Assembly (NCBI RefSeq): GCF_006175985.1
Contig: NZ_SRSH01000029.1
Location: 1 to 48,247, forward strand
Direction: 5' to 3'
Origin: Methylotetracoccus oryzae
GTDB lineage: Bacteria > Pseudomonadota > Gammaproteobacteria > Methylococcales > Methylococcaceae
DNA length: 48,247 nt
Positions 1 to 7,924 of this stretch are shown in pieces. The notes below the pieces were generated by a model. That model had not been told where the DNA came from, ran no database searches, and saw only the letters and a list, made by a program, of their open reading frames with translations. A program made the position numbers and the translations under genes. Numbering within the stretch: position 1 is the first letter of the stretch; every line of letters begins with the position of its first letter.

Positions 1-268
1 GCAAGATGCCACCGACCTCGGGGCGATGCAGCGCCTTGCCCAAGCGGCGCAAGGTCGCAACGAATTGCTGGGTGCCTCGAATCAACTCGCCGCGGCCAAT
101 GCCAATAACCTGTTGTCGATCCGCACGCTGATGCTGCAGCAGCAGGCCGCCGAGAATGCCCGCAACGCCACGCTGATGAACCGCGAGGCGGTGCAACAGG
201 CGGCCGATCAGGCCGCCCTGGCCGGGCAGTTCGCCCAGAGCCCGGTGCTGAACTATGCGAAGTATTGA
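1..268 (+). CDS. trbJ: TrbJ C-terminal part (partial, cut by the window edge)
   Basis: The open frame already runs at base 2 and ends at 268, so only the last 89 or so residues are seen. They are rich in Gln, Ala and Asn and read as one long amphipathic helix, with a stretch DLGAMQRLAQAAQGRN that fits the C-terminus of the TrbJ family. TrbJ is a periplasmic/inner-membrane part of the IncP-type mating pair apparatus, the VirB5 counterpart. Its stop overlaps the start of trbL by 14 nt, the usual tight packing of trb operons. Identification rests on the family pattern plus the neighbours trbL and trbN. Confidence 0.75.
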   Translation, partial: QDATDLGAMQRLAQAAQGRNELLGASNQLAAANANNLLSIRTLMLQQQAAENARNATLMNREAVQQAADQAALAGQFAQSPVLNYAKY

Positions 269-1370
269 GGTGCGTCGCGGCTTGGTCAGCGGGCGGATCC
301 TCTTACCGCTGTTGCTGTTCGTTGCGGTGGATGCCTTCGCCGCCATCGACAATGCGGGAATCCTGACCAACGTCACCGACCGGTTTCACACGGTCGCCGC
401 GACCTGGGGCGGCGTGATCCTGGGCTATGCCGGAACGCTGTTCTGGAGTCTGGCGGTGATCAGCCTGGTCTGGACCGGCGGCACGCTGGTGCTGCGTCAG
501 GCCGACCCGCAGGAGTTCTTCGCCGAGTTCGTCCGCTTCACGCTGACACTCGGGTTCTTCTACTGGTTGCTGCTGCATGGCCCGGCGATCGGCAAGGCGC
601 TCGTCGACACCCTGGTTCGTATCGGTGGGAATGCCATGGGCACCGGCATCACCGCACCCTCGGGCGTGCTCGACCTTGGCTTCGAGCTGGCGTTTAAGAC
701 CTACGATGCGATGAGCCTGACCAGTCCCATCGTCTCGCTGGTGGGCATCACCGTCGCCCTGGCGATTCTGGTCATTCTGGCGCTGATCGCGGCCAACCTC
801 ACGGTGCAGTTCTGTGCCGCCTGGATCGTGCTCTACGCGGGCTGCATCCTGCTGGGGTTCGGCGGCAGTCGCTGGACCTCGGACATTGCACTCAGTTACT
901 ACAAGACCGTGCTCGGCATCGGCCTCAGCCTGATGACGATGATCCTGTTGCTCGGCGTTGGCAGTTCGATTCTGACCCAATATTTCACCGCGATGAGCGG
1001 CGGTATCCAGCTGAAGGAGCTGACCGTCATCCTGGTCGTGGTGCTGATCCTGTTCCTGCTGCTCGATCGGTTGCCCGGCCTGATGGCCGGTATCGTCAGT
1101 CACGGGTTCAGTCACGCCGGGATCGGCACGTTTGGAGCGGGGACGGCCCTGGCGGTCGGGGGACTAGCCTCTGCCGCCGGTTCGATCGCCGCACACCGCA
1201 TGGGCAGCGCGCTCCACGGTGCGGCTGAGATGACCGGTGCCAAAGCGCTATTCGAGCGCATCCGTGCCGGACAGGCCGAGGCCGCTTTGGACGCCTCATT
1301 GGGTATGGAGTCGCTGGCTGAGGTAACCCCGAGCGAGTCGGGGGCACAGTCAGAGGAGAACACCGCATGA
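255..1370 (+). CDS. trbL: TrbL, conjugative transfer inner-membrane protein
   Basis: 371 aa. An N-terminal signal-like segment (LLPLLLFVAVDAFA) is followed by several strongly hydrophobic helices, roughly residues 50-80, 90-115, 155-205, 220-245 and 255-275. A Gly/Ala-rich soluble tail ends the protein. This is the layout of TrbL, the VirB6-like polytopic channel component of the IncP type IV secretion machine. The start at 255 lies inside the end of trbJ, and the stop overlaps the next start by 4 nt, so translation is probably coupled. The length is somewhat shorter than RP4 TrbL, the difference lying mainly in the low-complexity tail. Confidence 0.88.
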   Translation: MRSIEVRRGLVSGRILLPLLLFVAVDAFAAIDNAGILTNVTDRFHTVAATWGGVILGYAGTLFWSLAVISLVWTGGTLVLRQADPQEFFAEFVRFTLTLGFFYWLLLHGPAIGKALVDTLVRIGGNAMGTGITAPSGVLDLGFELAFKTYDAMSLTSPIVSLVGITVALAILVILALIAANLTVQFCAAWIVLYAGCILLGFGGSRWTSDIALSYYKTVLGIGLSLMTMILLLGVGSSILTQYFTAMSGGIQLKELTVILVVVLILFLLLDRLPGLMAGIVSHGFSHAGIGTFGAGTALAVGGLASAAGSIAAHRMGSALHGAAEMTGAKALFERIRAGQAEAALDASLGMESLAEVTPSESGAQSEENTA

Positions 1371-1855
1371 ACGCCTTGCCACCCCCGCACCTGGAACAAC
1401 GCATCGTCTGTTCCGTCGACGCCGCTCAACACTATGCGATTCCGGCCAATGTATTGCTGGCGGTGGCCGAGATCGAAAACGGGCGACCGGGCCAACGCGT
1501 CCGCAATACCAACGGTACCGACGATGTCGGTCCGTTGCAGTTCAACACCCAGTATTTGTCGGGACTCGCCCAGTTCGGCATTCAACCGGCCGATGTCGCC
1601 GGAGCGGATTGCTATCCGTTCGAGCTCGCCGCCTGGCGTCTGGCGGGTCATCTCGCGCGTGACCGCGGCGACCTGTGGACCCGGGCGGCGAACTATCACA
1701 GCCGCACCCCGCGCTACAACGCGATCTACCGGGGAAAACTGGTGAAGGCCGCGGCGCGTTGGGCCCACTGGCTCACCCAGCATGTTGCCGTGCGCGTGAT
1801 GCCGGTGCACGGACCTAGCGTATTCACCAATCACAGGACTGGTCATGGCCGATAA
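1367..1855 (+). CDS. trbN: TrbN-like lytic transglycosylase
   Basis: 162 aa. Residues 20-110 fit the goose-lysozyme-like transglycosylase fold: VLLAVAEIENG carries the probable catalytic Glu, followed by the DDVGPLQFN stretch that matches the usual GxMQxN motif, then AAWRLAGHL and the AANYHSRTP loop. Such enzymes cut peptidoglycan so the mating channel can cross the wall. No clear signal peptide is visible at the chosen start, as for other conjugation-associated members. It overlaps trbL by 4 nt and traJ by 11 nt. The name trbN follows from family and position after trbL; a plain transglycosylase call is safer. Confidence 0.78.
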   Translation: MNALPPPHLEQRIVCSVDAAQHYAIPANVLLAVAEIENGRPGQRVRNTNGTDDVGPLQFNTQYLSGLAQFGIQPADVAGADCYPFELAAWRLAGHLARDRGDLWTRAANYHSRTPRYNAIYRGKLVKAAARWAHWLTQHVAVRVMPVHGPSVFTNHRTGHGR

Positions 1856-2195
1856 CCGGAATTCTGGTTATTGCCTGCGCGTCCCGGTGCGGACGGACGA
1901 AGCCGTCGCCATCAAGAGTCAGGCCCAGCGCTGTGGGCTCTCAACCGCCGCCTATCTCCGTAATCTTGGTTTGGGGCAACCCGTGACCGGCGTGTTCGAT
2001 GCCGAGGCGGTATTGGCGTTGAGTCGGGCGAACCGGGAACTCGCGCGCATCGGCGAGTTGCTGGAACAGTGGCTCCAGAACGACGACCGGCTCAGTGTCC
2101 TGGGGCGCGCTGCGCTGACGCGGAACATCGGCACCGTGCTGGCGGAACTCCGGACACTGCAGGCGACGCTACTCGCCACCGTGCAGCGGGTGTGA
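1845..2195 (+). CDS. traJ: TraJ-type relaxosome protein (MobC-like)
   Basis: 116 aa. The N-terminal 40 residues (LRVPVRTDEAVAIKSQAQ, then GLSTAAYLRNLGLG) look like the ribbon-helix-helix DNA-binding part of RP4 TraJ and of MobC proteins. The following helical part (VLALSRANRELARIGELLEQWL) is also typical. In IncP plasmids TraJ binds one arm of the oriT inverted repeat and recruits the TraI relaxase. Here it sits directly before traI, as in RP4, but about 4 kb from the oriT found at 6.0 kb. Start ATG overlaps the end of trbN. Confidence 0.85.
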   Translation: MADNRNSGYCLRVPVRTDEAVAIKSQAQRCGLSTAAYLRNLGLGQPVTGVFDAEAVLALSRANRELARIGELLEQWLQNDDRLSVLGRAALTRNIGTVLAELRTLQATLLATVQRV

Positions 2196-2229
2196 GCGGT
2201 CAATCCTGCGCCCTGGGTTTCGTCTCATC

Positions 2230-3576
2230 ATGATCGCCAAGAAAGTCCGCATGCGCCTGCAGCGCAAGAGCAGTATGGCGGGGTTGATCGATTACCTGAC
2301 CGATGAGCAGACGGTCGGCGACCCGGAAGACCTGGTCGGCTATATGACGAATGGGCAAGGCCTTGCCGAACGCGTCGGGGCGGTCCGCATTACGAATTGC
2401 CAGGCCGTCGATGCCGCCTGGGCCGCCGCCGAGATGAAGGCGGCCCAGGCGCTGAACCAACGTGCCCGATCCGACAAGACCTACCACATGATTATCAGCT
2501 TCCGGGAGGGCGAGCAGCCGGAAGCGGCGGTGCTGCAGGCGATCGAGGACCGGCTGTGTGACGCCCTCGGGTTCGGCGAGCACCAGCGCATCAGCGTCGT
2601 GCATCACGACACCGACAACCTGCATCTGCATGTCGCGATCAACAAGATCCACCCGCGGACCCATACGCTGCATGAACCCTATTACGACCACCGGACCCGC
2701 GCCAAAGTGTGTGCCGAGCTCGAAGTCGAGTTCGGACTGCAGCGGGATCCCCACACCGCCCAGCAATCCACCGCCGCGGCGCTGGCCCACGATCTGACAG
2801 CCCACACCGGCGTCGCCAGCCTCCTGGACTGGATCAAGAACCAGTGTCAGGCTGAACTGGAACAGGCCCCGACCTGGACCGCATTCCAGGCGGTGCTGCA
2901 GCAGAATGATCTCAGCTTCCGGCTCCGTGGCAACGGCGCGGTGTTCGTCGCCGGCGACGGGACGCAGTGCAAAGCCTCTTCGGTCAGCCGCGCGTTGTCG
3001 CTGCCGGCGCTGCAAGCGCGGCTCGGACCTTGGACGGAGGTCACGCTCGAAAAGAAGGGTGTACCAGCGGCCCGGTCGTATCGCCGCCGGACCCCGCAGG
3101 AGCAGACCCAGCAAACCGCGCTGTATGCGGCCTATCTGGCCGAGCGGAACGCCGCTCGACTCCGCAAGACGGAACTGCGTCGGGTGGCCAAGGCACTACG
3201 CGAACGCCGCATCGCTGAAGCCCGGCGGCAGGCCAGGTTGCGCCGCGCCGCGGTGAAGCTGCTGGGCCGCGGCCTTGCGGCCACCGTGGCCTACCAGACC
3301 ATCCGCAGCCAGTTGCACCGCGAGATCCAGCAGGCGAAGACCGCCTACACGGAAGCCCGGAGGCAGCTCCAGGCCGAACAGCCGCTGCATTCCTGGAAGC
3401 AGTGGCAGACGTTGGAGGCCCGCCGGCGCGCTGCTCTGACTGCAGTCCAGCGACCGGGTTTGGAGCGGAGTGCAGATCGGACCAGGACTCCGTCGTCGGG
3501 AGCTGCCTCTCTGAACTCCCGCAATCCGGCGCCAACCCGCGACTCGGCGCGCGATGACGAGGAGCGCTCCCGGTGA
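2230..3576 (+). CDS. traI: TraI relaxase, MOBP/IncP type
   Basis: 448 aa. The enzyme nicks oriT and stays on the 5' end through a tyrosine. Motif I shows the candidate nucleophile Tyr22 in LIDYLTDEQ. Motif III, HHDTDNLHLHVAINKIHP (residues about 125-142), carries the metal-binding histidines. The N-terminal 150 residues follow RP4 TraI closely (MIAK start, RITNC, DKTYH, EHQR). RP4 TraI is 732 aa; the C-terminal region here is much shorter and consists of Arg/Ala-rich helices, so the primase-associated tail is absent. It lies 34 nt after traJ and overlaps traG by 4 nt. Confidence 0.93.
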   Translation: MIAKKVRMRLQRKSSMAGLIDYLTDEQTVGDPEDLVGYMTNGQGLAERVGAVRITNCQAVDAAWAAAEMKAAQALNQRARSDKTYHMIISFREGEQPEAAVLQAIEDRLCDALGFGEHQRISVVHHDTDNLHLHVAINKIHPRTHTLHEPYYDHRTRAKVCAELEVEFGLQRDPHTAQQSTAAALAHDLTAHTGVASLLDWIKNQCQAELEQAPTWTAFQAVLQQNDLSFRLRGNGAVFVAGDGTQCKASSVSRALSLPALQARLGPWTEVTLEKKGVPAARSYRRRTPQEQTQQTALYAAYLAERNAARLRKTELRRVAKALRERRIAEARRQARLRRAAVKLLGRGLAATVAYQTIRSQLHREIQQAKTAYTEARRQLQAEQPLHSWKQWQTLEARRRAALTAVQRPGLERSADRTRTPSSGAASLNSRNPAPTRDSARDDEERSR

Positions 3577-5471
3577 GCCGGTCCCAAAGCGCCGGTCCGC
3601 CGGCTGAAATCGGGCGAGTGGCGCGTCACGCGAAGAAGCCGGTGTTCGCCGCGCTCGGCCTGCTTGGGCTCGGGCTGGCGTCCGCCACCCAGTATTTTGC
3701 CCATGAGTATCAGGGCCAGCCGGCGCTCGGCACCTCGGTCGCCGGTCTCTATCCGCCGTGGCGCATCGTGTCGTGGGGCGTCCAGTGGCATACGCAGTGC
3801 AGCGAGGCTTTGATGCGCGCCGGTTCGATGGGACTCAGCGTCACCGCCGCCGGACTGCTGGTGCTGCAGATCCGCCGCCGCATCGCCGAGAACACGGCCT
3901 GGCCGGAAGTCGACCTGCACGGCTCGGCGCGTTGGGCCAACCGGGCCGACATCGAAGCGGCTGGGCTCCTGGCCAACGACGGGGTTTATGTCGGCGCCTG
4001 GATCGAGCCCCGGCGCTGGTGGCGGGCGGCGCGGTTCCATTACCTCCGCCACAACGGACCCGAGCATGTGCTCTGTTATGCGCCCACCCGCTCCGGGAAA
4101 GGTGTCGGTCTGGTCGTGCCGACCTTGCTCAGTTGGCCACACTCCGCGGTCGTCACCGACATGAAGGGTGAACTGTGGGCGCTGACCGCCGGGTGGCGGC
4201 AGCGCCATGCCGCGAACCGCGTGTTGCGGTTCGAACCGGCCTCGGCCACCGACTGCGTGGCGTTCAATCCGCTGGACGAGATCCGGCTCGGGACCGAGTA
4301 CGAAGTCGGGGATGTGCAGAATCTCGCCACGCTGCTGGTCGACCCCGACGGACGAGGCCTGAACGATCACTGGCAGAAGAGTGCCCAGGCGCTGTTGGTC
4401 GGCTGCCTCCTGCATGTGCTGTACAAGCGGCTGAACGAGGGAACGCCGGCCACATTGGCGGCGGTCGACGCCCTGCTCGCCAATCCCGAGCAACCGGTCG
4501 CTGAGCTCTGGGTCGAGATGGTCGAATACCTGCACGCCAACGGCCAGCGTCATCCGATCATCGGTCAGTACGGCCGCGACATGATCGATACCCCAGCGCG
4601 GGAAGCCGGCTCCAAGGTCTCCACCGCCAAGAGTTATCTGTCGCTGTACCGCGATCCGGTCATCGCCCAGAACACGTCCCGCTCGGAGTTCCGCATCGCC
4701 GATCTGATGCATGCCGACGAGCCGGTGACCTTGTATCTGATCACCCAGCCCACCGACAAAGCCCGGCTCCGACCCCTGCTGCGGGTCATGATCAATCTGA
4801 TCATCCGCAACCTGGCCGGCAAGATGGCCTTCGAGCACGGCCGGCCGAAACCGCATTACCAGCATCGCCTGCTGATGATGCTGGATGAGTTCGCCAGCCT
4901 CGGCCGGCTGGAGATCCTGCAGGAGTCCTTGGCGTTCCTCGCCGGCTACGGCATCAAGTGCTACCTGATCTGCCAGGACCTGACTCAACTGAAGGCACGG
5001 GAGACCGGGTACGGGCCCGAAGAGTCGATCACCTCCAACTGCCACATCCAGAACGCCTATCCGCCGAACCGGGTGGAGACCGCGGAGTACCTCTCGAAGA
5101 TGACCGGACAAACAACGATCGTCAAAACCGCGGTGACGATGAGCGGTCAGCGGACCGGTTGGCTGGGCCAGGCCTCGAAGTCGCTGCAGGAAGTGCAACG
5201 TCAGTTGCTGACGGTCGACGAAGCACTCCGTATGCCCGGGCCGCAGAAGGACGCCCAAGGGCATATCACCACACCGGGTGACATGGTGGTGTTCGCCGCC
5301 GGGCGCCCCGCAATCTATGGCCGTCAACCGCTGTACTTTCAGGATCCGGTGTTTCAGGCCCGAGCGGAGATTCCGCCGCCAGGGGTGACCGATACGTTCG
5401 TCGATGACTCAAGGCGCGACGACGGGTTGGGTGCTGCCCATGTCTCGGTGGTAGGTTCGGAACCGCAATGA
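3573..5471 (+). CDS. traG: TraG/VirD4 type IV coupling protein
   Basis: 632 aa. Two N-terminal membrane segments (about residues 23-42 and 84-99) precede a large cytoplasmic ATPase. Walker A is APTRSGKGVG at about 170-179; the DMKGELW stretch follows; Walker B is LLMMLDEFASLG at about 429-440. This is the VirD4/TraG coupling protein that brings the relaxosome to the secretion channel. Length equals RP4 TraG (635 aa). The start GTG at 3573 overlaps traI by 4 nt and its stop overlaps traF by 4 nt. Confidence 0.95.
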   Translation: MSRSQSAGPPAEIGRVARHAKKPVFAALGLLGLGLASATQYFAHEYQGQPALGTSVAGLYPPWRIVSWGVQWHTQCSEALMRAGSMGLSVTAAGLLVLQIRRRIAENTAWPEVDLHGSARWANRADIEAAGLLANDGVYVGAWIEPRRWWRAARFHYLRHNGPEHVLCYAPTRSGKGVGLVVPTLLSWPHSAVVTDMKGELWALTAGWRQRHAANRVLRFEPASATDCVAFNPLDEIRLGTEYEVGDVQNLATLLVDPDGRGLNDHWQKSAQALLVGCLLHVLYKRLNEGTPATLAAVDALLANPEQPVAELWVEMVEYLHANGQRHPIIGQYGRDMIDTPAREAGSKVSTAKSYLSLYRDPVIAQNTSRSEFRIADLMHADEPVTLYLITQPTDKARLRPLLRVMINLIIRNLAGKMAFEHGRPKPHYQHRLLMMLDEFASLGRLEILQESLAFLAGYGIKCYLICQDLTQLKARETGYGPEESITSNCHIQNAYPPNRVETAEYLSKMTGQTTIVKTAVTMSGQRTGWLGQASKSLQEVQRQLLTVDEALRMPGPQKDAQGHITTPGDMVVFAAGRPAIYGRQPLYFQDPVFQARAEIPPPGVTDTFVDDSRRDDGLGAAHVSVVGSEPQ

Positions 5472-5995
5472 GGCGGGTTGCGGTGAGCGCAGTCACCTTG
5501 TTCGCATTGTTTGGCCTGTTGGGCCTCGCCGGCGCCCGTGTCAACACCACCGCCTCGTTCCCGATTGGGCTGTATTGGCAGCTCGCTCGTCCCGCCCGAA
5601 AGGGCGATTTGGTGTGGTTCTGTCCGCCGGCTGAATCCGTCTTCCTCACCGCGCTGGCGCGCGGCTACCTGAGTCCCGGGTTCTGCCCGGTTGGCACCAG
5701 CGCGCTGATCAAGCGCGTGGTCGCCGTCGATGGCGATCACGTCGTCATCGCGCAGAGAGGGACGACGGTCAACGGCGTGGCGGTCCCATACAGCCGCCAG
5801 CGCGCGGCGGATCCGGCCGGTCGGCCGCTGCCCCAGCTTCACCTCGACCTGGTGTTACCCGAGGGTCAGGTGCTGCTGCTATCCGATCACCATGCCGCCT
5901 CGTTCGACGGCCGCTACTTCGGCCCGGTCGCTGCAACGCACCTACAGGGTGTCGTTGTGCCGGTCTGGGTGTTCGGCCGTGAGGTCGCCCGTTGA
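5468..5995 (+). CDS. traF: TraF, S26-family conjugation peptidase
   Basis: 175 aa. One N-terminal membrane helix (residues 4-22), then the S26 signal-peptidase fold: Ser30 in NTTASFPIGLYW and Lys82 in ALIKRVVAVDGD are the expected catalytic dyad. In RP4, TraF matures the TrbC pilin and forms its cyclic product. Length matches RP4 TraF (178 aa). It is the last gene of the traJIGF run; oriT begins 6 nt after its stop. Confidence 0.92.
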   Translation: MRRVAVSAVTLFALFGLLGLAGARVNTTASFPIGLYWQLARPARKGDLVWFCPPAESVFLTALARGYLSPGFCPVGTSALIKRVVAVDGDHVVIAQRGTTVNGVAVPYSRQRAADPAGRPLPQLHLDLVLPEGQVLLLSDHHAASFDGRYFGPVAATHLQGVVVPVWVFGREVAR

Positions 5996-6000
5996 GCACC

Positions 6001-6100
6001 GTGGTGCGAATAAGGCCGGGTGAAGTATGGGTGCCCGGCCTACGGGTAGCCAACTTCACATGTCCTGCCCGTTTTTCTGGATCGATTGTGTTCAATCGGC
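6001..6100 (+). other. oriT: Origin of transfer (oriT), IncP/RP4 type
   Basis: The segment reproduces the layout of RP4 oriT as I remember it. It opens with GCGAATAAGG, then shows an inverted repeat GTGAAGT (6020-6026) / ACTTCAC (6053-6059) with an inner CCCG/CGGG stem. Four bases after the right arm comes TCCTGCCCG (6063-6071), matching the IncP nic consensus TCCTG^C, so the nick is expected between 6067 and 6068. A small hairpin CGATTG-TGTT-CAATCG (6083-6098) follows. It lies between traF and traK; RP4 traK is also next to oriT, on the side entering the recipient first. Confidence 0.9.
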
Positions 6101-6220
6101 AGGGTCATTCGGGGTCCATGTCGATCACCGGCGCTCAACGAGTATCAAGTATTAAACAAAGGGATCACCGATTGATGACAGTGACGGGAAGTGACAAGGG
6201 AATCGCCGGAAAAGAGATCT

Positions 6221-6240
6221 CAGTTGAAGCGCAGTTGAAG
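6221..6240 (+). repeat. Short tandem CAGTTGAAG repeats before traK
   Basis: Two copies of CAGTTGAAG at 6221-6229 and 6232-6240, spaced 11 nt start to start, so on the same face of the helix. They lie between oriT and traK. A role as part of the TraK binding region is possible, since RP4 TraK binds DNA beside nic, but this is inference only. The stretch 6101-6253 holds nothing else I recognise. Confidence 0.4.
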
Positions 6241-6253
6241 TCGGGTTGAGTCC

Positions 6254-6589
6254 ATGAGCAAACCATTGGAAGAGCGCATCGCGGAGCGGATTCGGGATCA
6301 GCCGGACACGCACCCGGCTTCGGGCCGGGTCGCGTTCCTGGCCCTCAAGGACGACATCGCCCGCGCGGTGGCAGCCGGCTGGCCGGTCAAGTCGATCTGG
6401 TACACGCTGTTCGCCGAGGGCCGGATCGCCATCGGCTATCACGCCTTCAACCTCTACGTGAACAAGTACGTCCGCACGTCGCCGGCTTCCTCGCCGGTCG
6501 TGCCGGAACCGTCGAGCGCCACCCCCAAGCCCCGCGCGCCGACCGGCTTTACCCTGAATCCCCAACCCAAGAAAGAGGACCTGGTCTGA
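6254..6589 (+). CDS. traK: TraK-like oriT-binding protein
   Basis: 111 aa. The core VAFLALKDDIARAVAAGWPVKSIW, then GRIAIGYHAFNLYVNKYVR, and the tail ending GFTLNPQPKKEDLV match the IncP TraK pattern. TraK bends oriT DNA beside nic and exposes the nick site. It is slightly shorter than RP4 TraK (134 aa); the Pro/Ala linker is reduced. It is followed at once by traL (stop and start overlap by 1 nt), giving the traKLM order of RP4. The start is chosen because conservation begins within the first 20 residues. Confidence 0.85.
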   Translation: MSKPLEERIAERIRDQPDTHPASGRVAFLALKDDIARAVAAGWPVKSIWYTLFAEGRIAIGYHAFNLYVNKYVRTSPASSPVVPEPSSATPKPRAPTGFTLNPQPKKEDLV

Positions 6590-7314
6590 TGGCAAAGATC
6601 CATCTGGTGCTGCAAGCCAAAGGCGGCGTCGGCAAAAGCGTCATCAGCGCGATGCTGGCGCAGTACCACCAAGCCCAAGGCAAAGTGCCCTTGTGCATCG
6701 ATACCGATCCGATGAACGCCACGTTCACGGGCTATGCCGCCTTGAACGTCCGGAAGCTGACTCTTCTGAACGGCGATGAGATCGACGTTCGGAACTTCGA
6801 TACGCTACTCGACTGGCTGGCCAGTTCCGAGGTCGATGCCATCGTCGACAACGGTGCGGCGACGTTCGTGCCGCTGGTCAACTATCTGATGATCACCCAG
6901 ACCCCGGCCCTGCTCGCCGAGCAGGGTCACGAACTGGTCATCCATACCGTCGTGACCGGCGGTCAGGCGCTGGTCGACACCGTCAGCGGCTTCTCGCACC
7001 TGATCAGCCAGTTTCCGGATCCGGCCACGTTCGTGGTCTGGCTCAATCCCTACTGGGGACCGATCGAGAGTGACGGCAAGCCGTTTTGGCAGTTCAAGGG
7101 CTATCTGGAGCATCGCTCGCGCATCGCCGCGGTGATCACCATCCCAGCGATGCAAGCCGCGACGTTCGGGCGCGATGTCGAGGACTTGTTGAAAGCCCGG
7201 CTGACGTTCGACGAAGCGCTGGCCGCACCAGACCGTTCCCTGGCGATCCGGCAGCGCCTGAAGCTCTACCGCCAGGCGCTGTTCGAGGAAATCACGGCCT
7301 CGGGCGTCCTGTGA
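6589..7314 (+). CDS. traL: TraL-like ParA/MinD-type ATPase
   Basis: 241 aa. A deviant Walker A, AKGGVGKSVISAML, is at residues 10-23, followed by LCIDTDPMNATFTGYAALNV. Further blocks (NFDTLLDWL, VDNGAATFVPLVNYL, VVTGGQALVDTVSGF, FVVWLNPYWGPIE) fit IncP TraL along its whole length. TraL belongs to the ParA/SIMIBI ATPases, and its exact role in RP4 transfer is not settled. It overlaps traM by an ATGA junction. The family fit is strong and the length is as expected. Confidence 0.9.
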   Translation: MAKIHLVLQAKGGVGKSVISAMLAQYHQAQGKVPLCIDTDPMNATFTGYAALNVRKLTLLNGDEIDVRNFDTLLDWLASSEVDAIVDNGAATFVPLVNYLMITQTPALLAEQGHELVIHTVVTGGQALVDTVSGFSHLISQFPDPATFVVWLNPYWGPIESDGKPFWQFKGYLEHRSRIAAVITIPAMQAATFGRDVEDLLKARLTFDEALAAPDRSLAIRQRLKLYRQALFEEITASGVL

Positions 7315-7736
7315 TGGAGCTGGACGCGCTGATCGGCGAGATCGCCACCCGGCACGGCGTCGCCGTCAGCCGTGACGATCCGGTCATGATCCTGGCGACG
7401 CTGAACGAGCGGTTGATCGAGGAGAGTCGGGACGCGCAGCGTCAGTTATTGGAAGACTTTCGCGCTGAGATGGCCGGCGCGTCGCAGCGCTGGAACCAGG
7501 AGAGCCAGCTACGCGCGCAAAGTCTGTTGCAACAAGCCGCCGGGTCGAACCGTGCTGCAGTGGCGGCGAGTGTCCAACAGCATCGCACCGCGGTGACCGG
7601 CGCGGTGCGCGAGGAAATGGGCGCAGTGCTTGCCGCAGTCTGCCAACTGCGAGCCTTGTTGCTGCTACAACTCGGCGTCAGCGGGCTGACGCTCACCGCT
7701 CTGGTCGCCTTCTGGCTATTCCCTCACGTCGGCTGA
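7314..7736 (+). CDS. traM: TraM-like conjugation protein
   Basis: 140 aa from the ATG that overlaps the traL stop. The N-terminus (GEIATRHGVAVSRDDPVMILATLNERLIEES) matches IncP TraM. It is followed by a long charged helix (residues 40-110) and one C-terminal membrane helix (LLLLQLGVSGLTLTALVAFWLF). In RP4, TraM influences transfer efficiency but has no defined enzyme activity. A longer reading of the same frame back to 7086 is possible, but it would lie inside traL and lacks family support. Confidence 0.82.
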   Translation: MELDALIGEIATRHGVAVSRDDPVMILATLNERLIEESRDAQRQLLEDFRAEMAGASQRWNQESQLRAQSLLQQAAGSNRAAVAASVQQHRTAVTGAVREEMGAVLAAVCQLRALLLLQLGVSGLTLTALVAFWLFPHVG

Positions 7737-7749
7737 CGATGTGAGGGGA

Positions 7750-7788
7750 GGCGCGCGGGTTTCGGCGAAACGCGGAATCCCGCGCGCC
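7750..7788 (+). terminator. Strong hairpin after traM
   Basis: Perfect 10-bp inverted repeat GGCGCGCGGG (7750-7759) / CCCGCGCGCC (7779-7788), with a smaller nested stem (TTTCG/CGAAA) in the loop. It starts 13 nt after the traM stop. No T-run follows, so a factor-independent terminator is not certain; an mRNA 3' protection role is equally possible. Confidence 0.55.
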
Positions 7789-7884
7789 CGGCTTAAGATA
7801 ATTTCGATGGCGCCGCGGGCACAATCGCTCCTCTCAAAAGCGGCCGCGTGGCCGTGCCCGGAATGCGGCCGCGCCGGCGGAGCG

Positions 7885-7909
7885 CCGGGCGGGCAAGCGA
7901 CCCGCCCGG
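7885..7909 (-). terminator. Hairpin after ardC
   Basis: Perfect 9-bp inverted repeat CCGGGCGGG (7885-7893) / CCCGCCCGG (7901-7909) with a 7-nt loop, 16 nt downstream of the ardC stop on the minus strand. No T-run is seen. It separates the convergent traM and ardC transcription units. Confidence 0.5.
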
Positions 7910-7924
7910 TGTCCTGGCTTCCGG

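Noticed and set aside
303..1115. Long minus-strand frame opposite trbL
   Set aside because: Shadow of a GC-rich coding gene; Gln/Asp/His-rich composition without any family pattern.
2200..2215. AATCCTGCGCC between traJ and traI, resembling the IncP nic core
   Set aside because: It lacks the flanking inverted repeat and GAATAAGG block, and a far better match lies at 6001-6071.
3345..5327. 660-aa minus-strand frame opposite traG
   Set aside because: Antisense shadow; traG has clear Walker motifs and the antisense product has none.
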